Positions 55,553-64,000 of a stretch of 64,000 nucleotides of DNA are shown piece by piece. Position 1 is the stretch's first letter; the number at the start of each line of letters is the position of its first letter. The stretch is from Botryosphaeria dothidea. Lineage: Eukaryota; Ascomycota; Dothideomycetes; Botryosphaeriales; Botryosphaeriaceae. A program made the position numbers and the translations under genes. The stretch spans positions 4,154,001-4,218,000 of the forward strand of contig WWBZ02000040.1 of the NCBI GenBank assembly GCA_011503125.2, in the 5' to 3' direction. The notes below the pieces were generated by a model, which searched no databases, was not told where the DNA came from, and saw nothing but the letters and a program-made list of their open reading frames with translations.

Positions 55553-58500
55553 TCACCCCCCTCCCGGCTTTGAAGGTAGGTCTCTAGGGCTTCAGTGTCT
55601 TCTAAAGCGCTTGCTGGTTCCCAAGTTGGCCGCGCGTATCCTCTCCACTTAACTTGATAGAGTTTCTGCCGTTTCCGCTGGCCTAGCCGTCTTCCTAGTT
55701 TTTCACCTAAGATAGCTTCAACCCTCCATTCTTCTTCTCCATTAACGAGTATAGCTAGTGGTTGATAATCGTCCTGTTCTTGGCTTGGTAAAGGATCTAT
55801 TCTAGCTGGGCGTAAGAGATCGACGTTGAAGACGTTATGTATCCCAGTTGGTACGTCTAGTTTATAGCTATGAGGGCCAATGACCTCGATAACTGTGAAC
55901 TTTGCTGCTCGATCATCAAGCTTCCGGCTTAGGCGGTCCGTTCGTATATTCTTAAGATTCAGCCAGACTTTATCCCCTACTTTATACGCTGGTGATGGGT
56001 CCCTATGTCGATTTGCTTGGGTCTCCTAATCCTGTTGTGCGTTCGCCATTAATGCTTCTGCCCATTCGGTTATCTCTTTAATCTTTGCCACGATTACTTC
56101 TCCTTTTTGTATTGGTAATATAGGGTTCGGGACTGGTTGAGGATCCTCGAATAACTGTAGTGGCTCGAGGTGGTATCCATGAGAGAGGAAGAAGGGGCTA
56201 ACACCTATCGATGAGGATTCTTGGCCATTTATAGCAAGCTCTGTTGCTGGCAACCAGTTAACCCAGTTATCTTGCGCGTAGTTAACCATCCGGCAGAGCT
56301 TCCTTTCTATCTCGGTGTTCGCACGCTCCGTTGATCCATCTGTTTCTGGATGGTAGGCTGTTGAGATTCGTCTTTCGATCCTAAGTAATTGGCAAACCCT
56401 CTTCCATAGCTGGCTAACAAATTGGCTTCCCCGGTCAGAGACAATAGCGGTTGGGACTCCATAGTGGCGGTAGAAGCAGCGAATAAATATCCTAGCAACT
56501 GTTTCTGCTTCAATATCCTTACAGGCCTCAAGGATGACTCCTTTACCTAATCGATCAGTAATAACCATAAGCATCCGACATCCTTGGCTCTCGGGTAGCG
56601 GTCCAATAAAGTCGACTGAGATCTCTCTCCACTGACGGTTTGGTACTGGTAACGGCCGTAGTAGTCCTTATTTACGGTCTCTCCAGACTCTAGTCCTTCC
56701 GCAGACGTCATAGTTACGTACGAATCTACGTATATTAGATACGAAGTTCGGCCAGAAGAACTATCTTGCGACAAGGGCTATTGTTCCAGTGCGTCCAGGA
56801 TGAACTACCATTGTTGAATCGTGGAGTGTCTAGATCAGCTTGGTTCTTAAAGGCTCGTGGTTTGGTATCCAACGTCTGCTGCGGAACAGCAACTCTCCTT
56901 GATTATTTAAGGAGCAATTAGCAATTGAGAGCTTAACTGGTTCTTCTAAATCGTTTGGTAGCGTTCTTCTACCCTCTCTTACTGCTGTTATAAGACGTCC
57001 ATGGTCCGGATCCGCTGCTTTTGCCTCTTGCCAGAGCTGCCGTAAATGGTCTTCGATTGACGTTGCTCCTTATTCGTATACTGGTTCGTCTATAGATCTG
57101 TCTGATGGTTCGTCTACTAGTTCATCTGCTGGTTCATCTGCTTGTTCGTCTGCTCCTTGTTCGGTTATAGCTTATCGTCTTGTTTGCACTGGTGTTGCCA
57201 AAACTCTCCAACAGTTGGCTTGAACCTTATCTGGGCTTAAGAGTCGTGCGACACGATATTAAAGCCTCTCATCATCTTGAGATACTGGTAAGTCTTGGTC
57301 TCTTCGTGTAAGTGCGTCAGGCTGAGCCCCAAGCTTGCCTGGACGGTAAGCAATGGTAAAGTTGAATCGGCTCAGAATCAGCTACCATCTCATTTGCCTC
57401 TCAGAGAGCCGTCGGACTGTTGTAAAGTATTCGAGATTCTTATGGTCCGTAACAATCTTGAATTCTTTTACGCTTCGTAGCTCTGCATCCCACTGCTAAA
57501 GACACTTAATAATCGCAAGGAGCTCCTTATCGTAGATCTCGTAGTTACACTCTGCTGGCGAGTTCTTCTTTGAGAAGTAGGCAACTGGCCGGAGCACTCC
57601 ATTGTCATCGTGTTGGGATAAAATTCCTCCTGTACAGTATCCTAAGGAGTCAGTCTCGAGGATTGTCTTTCGGTCCGGGTCAAATTGGGCAAGGATTGGT
57701 GCCGTGATAAAGGCCTTCTTTAGCTTTCGAAACGCTCTTTCTGCTCCTTCTGTCCAATAGAACGGAACGTCTTTCTTTGTAAGTGCATGTAACGGAGCCG
57801 TAGTCTTCGAGTATTCATTAATAAAGCGCCGGTAGAAGTTCGCAAAGCCAAGGAATCCAAGCACTCCTTTAACTATAGTTGGTATTTCCCATTCCTAAAT
57901 AGCTTTTACCTTAGCTGGGTCCATGCGGATACCTTTCCCAGCTTCGATAATAAATCCAAGATACTTTGTTGACTAAACCTCGAATTCGCACTTATCGATA
58001 TTAAGCTGTAGTCCCGCTGCTTATAGCTTTTCGAGAACCTTAGTTACGTGCTCTCGGTGTTGGGTACGGGATCCCTCGGTAAAAATAAGCACATTATCGA
58101 CATAAGCCGATACGAAGTCGTCCAGGAAGTCCTGTAGGGTCTAGTTAATATATCGTTGAAAGGTGCTTGGTGCATTAGCTAGTCCAAAGGGAGTAACAAG
58201 CTACTTAAATAGTCCAAAGCGGGTTCGAAAGGCTGTAAGCCATTCATCTCCTGGTTTAACCCGAATCTTATTAAATGCTGCGATTACATCGAGTTTCGTA
58301 AACCATCTTGCCTTACTAATCCGGTTAAGGGTCTCCTAGATAAGAGGTAGTAGATATCGATCCTTCCGTGTAAGTTGATTAAGGGCTCGGTAGTTACAAC
58401 AGAATCGTAAGCCTCTACCTAGTTTCTTTATAAAGAGGACTGGCGCTGCGGCTAGAGAATTGCTCACACGGATAAAGCCTTTATCGAGTAGCTCTGTAAG

Positions 58501-60239
58501 CGTTTTCCGGAGTACTAGTAGTTCGTCTCTGGACATGTTGTATAAGGGTCCCCATGGGGCCACTGGTATCCTCCCATTCTCATCTTTCTCAAGCTCAATC
58601 TAATGATCGATTCCAGGTCGGTGTGGAGGTAACTTGTCGGCCTTACTTCTATCGAAGGTGTCGAGAAACCGTTTATCTAACCAGGCTAGTAGTTTCGTCC
58701 TTAGGTCCGTATGCTTCTTCTCAGCAAGTGCTTTATTAATATCAGCTAGACTTGCTAAGAAAACCTAGTAACCGAGTCGTTTCTTCCTCGTAAGAAGGCG
58801 GAACCCAGCGGCTCCGACCCTTCTATAGTCGAGTTCTTTTCTCTCTCTCTAGCTTTGTACTACTAAGCCAGAGTCCTTAAATCTAAGGATTTGTTTTTCT
58901 GCATCTAGTTCTACTCTCTCTTTTACTAACCATAGTAAGCCAAGAATAACTTTATAGCCTTCAATCCTTGGAGCTACATGGAAGTAAGCTCTTTTCGTTT
59001 GGTATCCGCCGATATCGATCTCGGCAATTGCTACTTCGGTAATCCAGGAGTCGGTAATAGCATTAACTGACTAGATTTGTCTTGGTCGGATAGGGATACG
59101 CTGGAGTTTATGTCTTCGAGCGAATCGAGCATCGATAAAGCCATAGGATAAGCACCCAGAATCAATAAGGGTTTGAGTGGAGATCTCCTTATTAATAAGT
59201 ACTGAAACTAAGAAAGGTAGTTTTTCCATATGCTTATTCTCGAATTGCTTCCAATCTGCTTGAAGCTTACTTTACTCCTTTCGCTCCTAACGGCGAATTT
59301 TATCAGGAGCTACTCTTTTTCCGAATTCTCATTAACCTCTAACACTTCAGTGTCCTCCTCTAATTACGGAGGAACTTCCTGCTCCGACTGTCTAATACCA
59401 GCAGCTTGAGCTGGGCGACGGGCAGGCGCATAAGGGCATACATGCTTCCAGTGTCCTAAAGCACCACAACGCGTGCAAAGCCTATTCTAACGACGTCGGT
59501 TGATCTCATCTTGAGTTACCCATTTAGCTCTCCGGGTTAGTGCGGCTTTAGCTGGGCCTATTAGTTCCCAGTCCATTTGGTCGTTTTAAAGAGGCTTTGG
59601 ATACGTAGTAGGTCTGGTAGTCGTCATTAATCGAGTAGATCTCTCATCGGTTTGAGGACTTGGGCTTCTCCTTCCTTAATACCCACTTCGTATAACTAAC
59701 TTCTTAGCCTTATTAACAGCCTCTATATCGTCACTAGTTCTAGCCAGCAAGTTGGCAAATTCGTGGAACGTAAGATCTTCTAAGCTCTTGCCAACTAGTC
59801 GGTCTTTCAGTTCCCAGCTAATTAAGTCCCAAAGAGAGTCTTTCTTTTGCTTATCGTCCCATGTAGTACTTTTGCCAGATTCAAGCATTAGGTGGCGGAA
59901 CTTTACAAAGTGTTCTCTAAAGGGGCCACCTTTTTAATGTAGGGCTCGGAGCTCGCGACGTACTTTTTCCTCGCGATATAGGTCGCCAAATACGGCCCTT
60001 AGCTATTCGAATAGGTCCTAGGTTGTAGCCGTCTAGCTTAAGGATCTCCACCATAGTTATAAGTAGGTAAGCGCGGTTCCTCGTAGCTAGTTAAATAGTA
60101 ACGCTGCTTGTATCGTTTCTAGGTAGCTTACGTAATCGATTCGAAGTTTCTGATTTGCTTGATTAATCCAGGCTTCTAGCTCCTTTCGTTCTCCTTTAAA
60201 TTCTACTAGCTCGGGTAGAATTTTTCTTGGCCTTTAACT

Positions 60240-60907
60240 TGCCGTAAGCGCTTAAGTAACCGCTTTAGCAATTGCGGTTAGTAGGGTTTATACTTAAGCC
60301 GTCGGAGTGGACGTAGCTGTTCCTACGCTAGGCTGCCTTGTTATTAGTGTAGTAGCCTAGCTATCTATTCGTGCCTGTAGCTAAGTAACCATTGTAAATA
60401 GTTGGTTCGCCTATTGCGGTGGGTCCTCTTATTCGCGCTGCGGGGCCTCTTGCGGTTCATCTATTAGTTAGTCGTCCATTCTAGGACGCGTCTTTAGGTG
60501 TCTTCTTAAGCGTCTCCTTGGGTGTCTTCTTAGGTGCCCTCTCTAAGATCTCCCTTTTAGATCTTCTTTTAGGGACTTCTTCGTGCCTTCTCAAACGCCA
60601 CGCTGTCGTTTTATTAAAGGGCTTCCTTCGGGAACCTTCTCAAGTACCTATACGGACACCTTCTTAAACGATTTCCCAGGTATAGTTAACTAGCAACGAG
60701 CCTAGCTACTATCCTATTCCTTAGGTAACTTAGGTAACTTAGATAAAGAGAAGCCGTGCTTACGTAAGAGCTTTAGCGTACGGAGGAAAGGGGAATAAGA
60801 ATGCAGTACTCACGTAGGAGCTATAGCGTATAGAGGAAAGGAGAATGAGAACGTAGTACTCACGTGGGAGCTATAGCGTATAGAGGAAGGGGATAAGCTT
60901 AGTCTAA
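60240..60907 (-). other. Gypsy 2 leader and start of gag
   Basis: Stop-rich, with short tandem-like units. The segment around 60770-60890 repeats CGTA(C/T)(G/A)GAGGAAAGG(G/A)GAAT and A(C/G)TACTCACGT about three times. It lies between the 5' LTR and recognisable gag on the - strand, the expected place of the primer-binding site and leader. Confidence 0.5.
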
Positions 60908-61157
60908 TATAATGGCTTGCATCCGGTGCACTCGCGGAAATGTAGTAGCATTACTATCTACGAGAAGACTAAGCTAAAGAGAAAAGGAAGAAAGGTTTAA
61001 GTAAGATAGCGCTGCTTATATATCTCTCTAGAGTCCCTTTTACTGGTAGCGAGTTATAGGGTTTTCTTATTAAGCTTCGTTAAGCTTTAGGGTCCTCTTA
61101 ACCCAAGGTCTCGCCGCAGGATCCATCTAAGGCACCCTTAGGGTTTAAACCGTAACA
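60908..61157 (-). repeat. Gypsy 2, 5' LTR (250 bp)
   Basis: Begins TATAATGG, the mutated form of TGTGATGG. It carries 13 of the 14 differences between the two LTRs as the mutated base. The flanking ACTTC at 61158-61162 completes the target duplication. Confidence 0.94.
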
Positions 61158-61162
61158 ACTTC

Positions 61163-61432
61163 TTACGGCTTAGTCTTAAGATTTATAGTTACCTCTCTCT
61201 ATAGTTCCTCCCTCTTAGCTACTCTTCCTACTTTAGATACCGCTACCGGTATATAGAAAAAAACTATACTAAATAGAGTATCTACGGATACTACTATTAT
61301 AGATAGAGAAGGTTTTTACCCGGGCTATCCTAAGAAAGTAGCTACGGTTTCCCCTTCTATATATACCCTTATAGATAGCTATAGCTGTATAGACTCTTCG
61401 GGGAGCTAAATTAGCTTAATTAAATTTATCTA
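61163..61432 (+). mobile_element. tRNA-headed retroposon (SINE-like), right half
   Basis: TA-rich sequence between the Gypsy 2 target duplication and the second copy of the 16-bp repeat at 61433-61448. With the left half it makes an insertion of about 0.5 kb. No open frame or recognisable 3' tail survives RIP, so its identity rests on the T-arm in the left half and the long target duplication. Confidence 0.45.
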
Positions 61433-61850
61433 TCTATAATCTCGAGATTAATAGGCTCTAGTATAAGATAGCCGTATACGGTATCTCTATAAATATTCTT
61501 TAGAACTATACGGATAAGAAATTCTTCTTCTTTATTAAAGAAGACGCTAAGGCCTTTAACTAAGGCCTTAATATAATCGGAGAGCCGTACTAGCTAACCT
61601 CTAAATCCCGAAGGGAAGCCTAATAGGCTAGCTTAATCTATATAGCCTTCTCTACTAAAGAGAAGGCTAAAAGAGTAATTAATAAGAGACTCTCCTTACT
61701 AGGAGTCTCCTATAAAGCCGAAAAATATAGAAAACTAAAATACCCGATCTATCTAAAGCGGAATTAGACTCTATATCTATAGGATATATTAGAGTACTAT
61801 AAGCTAACGTCGCTCGTAAAAGCCTAGCTATCGAAGGGCTATTATAGCTA
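61433..61850 (+). mobile_element. LINE-like element remnant, gag-like ORF1 (continued)
   Basis: After the 16-bp repeat the + strand frame resumes in the family pattern (YKIAVYGISI, FIKEDAKAFN, GEPY-LTSKSRREA, IAFSTKEKAKRVINKRLSLLG), reading through TAG stops. It continues the block that stops at 55060, showing that the intervening 6.4 kb was inserted. No reverse transcriptase follows, because Gypsy 3 begins. Confidence 0.55.
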
Positions 61851-62086
61851 GTAATAGAGCTTAAAATAGATATTATTCTTATTATTAGGGCTTAACCTTA
61901 GGATGATCGCTAAAAGATTTATTGCGCTAAGTACGTTAAGCTAGACTTAAGGAGAAAGAGGAGAAGTCGTAGAAGAAAGAGGAAAGTTATATACAAGAAA
62001 GGCTTGGCGTCACGTGATCTGCCGATGATCCTCTGAGGCTTGATCCTGAGGCTTCAGACTCTAACATCACCCCCCCCTTCCTCCTC

Positions 62087-62690
62087 CCGGTTCGAGAGGT
62101 TGCGGGTTCGAATCCGGGTGGGGACTGTTGCTTTTTGACCTTTCCCTGTTTTTGACCCTTCCTACCCTGCCTGCCCTGCTTGCCCTGTTTGCCTTGCTTG
62201 TCCTGCTTGCCCTGCTTGCCCTGCTTGCCCTATTTGCCCTGCTTGCCTTGCTTGCTTGCTTGTTTGTCGGTCGCGTTTTAGTGGGTGTGGGTATATAGGT
62301 TGAAAAAGCGAACCCTGAACCATCAAACGGCTACATAGTGTAGTTGGAAACTTGGCTGACCGACAGCAGGTGCGGTGATACGTGCTTTGGGGTGGCGACA
62401 TCCCTCAGTTAACTAGCTCCTATGAGCTTGTCGACTGGCTGTCGAATTGAGGGCCTGCCTGTTGGCAGGGAGAGGGTTGTCCGGCACGGGACTAGGTCCT
62501 GTGGTCTATAATGCCCACACCAGGTGACCGCTTGTGCCTCGCTCGCCCTCGGGGCGGGTGGTGCAGTGCTCATCTGGTGTGTGCAGGCTCGGCTCCGGCC
62601 GGGCCAAACCGCTTGACTTTTTGTTCACCAGTAGTTTCCACCTCTAGTTACTACCTAGTTCCCTCTAGTCCCTTAAGGCTCCTACCGGTC
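62087..62690. other. GC-normal, RIP-poor insert in Gypsy 3
   Basis: This stretch keeps many CAG, CTG and CAC sites and is far less AT-rich than its surroundings. It contains GGTTCGAATCC-like sequence (GCGGGTTCGAATCCGGGTGGGGA at about 62106-62128), which resembles a tRNA B-box, then a 10-bp minisatellite. No reading frame is convincing on either strand. It may be a young insertion or an unusual 3' untranslated segment. Confidence 0.5.
62162..62262. repeat. minisatellite, ~10-bp unit CCCTGCTTGC
   Basis: About ten imperfect copies of a 10-base unit (CCCTGCTTGC with CCTATTTGC, CCTTGCTTG variants), degenerating to CTTG tetramers at the right end. On the - strand it would read as Gln-Ala-Gly repeats, but that frame has no other protein-like feature and is not called as a gene. 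Confidence 0.85.
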
Positions 62691-64000
62691 CTTTTGTTGT
62701 AGGTATACATCTAGTGCTGCTGTGTCCTGCAGCGCTAATGCCGGTTCCTATGTCGGCCGCGCGTATCCTTTCCACTTAACCTAATATTAGAGTTAGCGTT
62801 TCTTTTATCCCGGTTTCCTTGCCATTCGTTTATCTAGGATTACCTCTACCCTCTATTCGTCTTAACTATCTACCTAAACCGGTAGAGGTTAGTAGTTATC
62901 CTACACTTGGCTTAGTAAGGGATCTATTCCTACTAGCCGGAGTAGGTCTATATTAAAGACGTTATATACCGCTCCGGGGATATCTAATTTATAGCTATAG
63001 GATCTAACTACCTCGATAATAGTAAATTTAGCTACTTTATTATCGAGTTTCTTACTTAGCCTATCCGTTCTTAGGTTCTTTAGATATAGCTAGACCTTGT
63101 CGCCTACTTTATACGTAGGGGAGGGGTTTCTTTATCGGTTAGCTTATCGTTCCTATTCCTATTAGGTGTCTACTATAGCTATCTATGCCTAGTCCGTTAC
63201 CTCTTTAATTTTTGCTACGATTACTTCTATCCTTACTACTAGAGAGTCCCTCTAGAGGTCGCCGGGTTAGATGTCTTTAGATAGCTCTAAAGGCTTAAGG
63301 TGGTATCCGTAGGAGAGAAAGAACGGGCTTACCCGCGTTATAGTCGAGATCCTCCTATTAAGAGCTAGCTAGACTATCGGTAGCCGGTCCGCCTAGTCTT
63401 ATTAGTAATAATCTACGAATAGTACTAGCTTTCTTTCTACTTTAGTATTTATCCTCTCCGTTAATCCGTTAGTTTAGGGGTAGTAGGCCGTTAAGATGCG
63501 CCTCTTAATCTTAAGTAGTTAGTAAATCCGTTGCTATAGGAGGCTAACGAACTACGTTCCCCTATTAGATACGATTGCCGTTAGGACTCCGTGGTTCCGG
63601 TAGAAGTATACGATAAAAAGCCTTGCAATAGTTTCCGTCTTAGTATTTAGGCAGGCCTTAAGGATTACTCCTTTTCCTAGCCTATTAGTAATTACTATAA
63701 GTATCTCGCACCCGTTACTTAATAGTAGGGGCCTAATAAAGTTAATAGAGATCTCTCTCTATTAACGACTTAGTACTAGTAACGGTTTAAGTAACCCTTA
63801 CTTCCGATCTCTCTAGACCTTAGTCCTTCTATAGACGTTATAGTTCCTATAAAACCTCCGGATATCGTTAACGAATCCTAGCTAGAAGAAGTACCTTGCT
63901 ACGAGGGAGGTAGTTTAAACGCGTCCGGGGTATGCCGAAAGGGGAGAGTTATATATCTCTTAGATAATCCTTGTTCGTAGTAGCTCGAAGTCCGGTACCT

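Larger units (their letters stand above)
55303..61157 (-). mobile_element. Ty3/Gypsy chromovirus-type LTR retrotransposon 2 (5,855 bp)
   Basis: 250-bp LTRs at 55303-55552 and 60908-61157, with 5-bp target duplication ACTTC at 55298-55302 and 61158-61162. Coding is on the - strand, from right to left. It runs: gag, with a helical part at 59676-59888 and an intact CCHC knuckle CTRCGALGHWKHVC near 59460; protease (LIDSG near 59170); reverse transcriptase (58336-58563, then YVDN near 58110 where YxDD is expected); RNase H (57496-57864); integrase (56026-56574, with HPETDGSTERAN); and a chromodomain near 55570-55720. A G-rich purine tract (GGGAGGGGGGTGA) precedes the 3' LTR. Internal stops are mostly TAG. 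It is less AT-shifted than Gypsy 1, and some domains retain open frames above 100 codons. Confidence 0.95.
61850..64000 (-). mobile_element. Ty3/Gypsy LTR retrotransposon 3, 3' end (runs off the window)
   Basis: On the - strand the element ends with an LTR whose inner boundary is TGTTAGAG at 62066, containing TATATAAC near 61985; its outer end near 61850 is not resolved. A purine tract (GGGAGGAGGAAGGGGGGGTGA) precedes the LTR. Further right, - strand coding resembles Gypsy 2: chromodomain remnants near 62740-62860, a polymerase linker, and integrase near 63150-63900 with TAG stops throughout. Compared with Gypsy 2 it is more heavily mutated in coding sequence and carries about 600 extra bases between the chromodomain and the purine tract. 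Confidence 0.8.

Noticed and set aside
62100..62130. A possible tRNA gene at the GGTTCGAATCC sequence
   Set aside because: No matching A-box, acceptor stem or anticodon arm upstream at the right distance; the T-stem is imperfect.
62162..62262. CRISPR-like array
   Set aside because: Ten-base tandem units without unique spacers, in a eukaryotic genome; it is a minisatellite.
62162..62401. A - strand frame encoding Gln-Ala-Gly repeats
   Set aside because: Simple translation of a 10-bp minisatellite with no protein-like flanks.

Overview
Organism: the window reads as the nuclear genome of a filamentous ascomycete (Pezizomycotina). Coding exons are broken by 45-110 nt introns with GTAAGT-type donors, CTAAC-type branch sites and AG acceptors. 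The gene content fits too: Zn2Cys6 regulators, a HET-domain gene, a GH62 arabinofuranosidase, a SAT4/PTH11-type rhodopsin-like membrane protein and MFS permeases. Two LTR pairs differ only by C-to-T/G-to-A changes at CpA/TpG, the signature of repeat-induced point mutation (RIP). No operons, ribosome-binding sites, tRNA genes or rRNA genes were found; the species cannot be named from sequence alone. Layout, 1-14 kb: mostly gene ruins. A TauD-type dioxygenase and a Zn2Cys6 regulator each carry a 150-160 bp terminal-inverted-repeat element inside an exon. A HET-domain pseudogene and an ankyrin relic follow. Layout, 14-17.4 kb: a 2,884-bp hAT transposon with a perfect 8-bp target duplication splits exon 2 of a small secreted cysteine-rich protein gene. 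Layout, 19.9-28.2 kb: a decayed Dal5-type permease, a decayed Zn2Cys6 regulator (holding the third copy of the small element), a damaged Ldh2-type dehydrogenase, an intact RraA-type aldolase and a class II aldolase with one stop codon. Together they look like the remains of a catabolic cluster that imported a small acid and cleaved it to central metabolites. Layout, 29-47.5 kb: a healthier gene block with an aspartic protease, a secreted alpha/beta hydrolase, a flavin monooxygenase, a P450 relic, a Zn2Cys6 regulator divergent from an MFS sugar transporter, the SAT4-type membrane protein, GH62 and a short-chain dehydrogenase. Layout, 47.5-64 kb: an uninterrupted repeat block. A 5,754-bp Ty3/Gypsy chromovirus on the + strand (TSD ATTAT) is followed by a LINE-like gag remnant. 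That remnant was invaded by a tRNA-headed element (16-bp TSD), which was in turn invaded by a 5,855-bp Gypsy chromovirus on the - strand (TSD ACTTC). A third, truncated - strand Gypsy with an odd GC-rich insert runs off the window. The most notable signals are the three-copy small TIR element found only inside exons, in one case abutting an intron so that its terminus offers a new splice acceptor; the effector-like gene split by the hAT; and the three-level nest of retroelements with LTR-resolved RIP scars.
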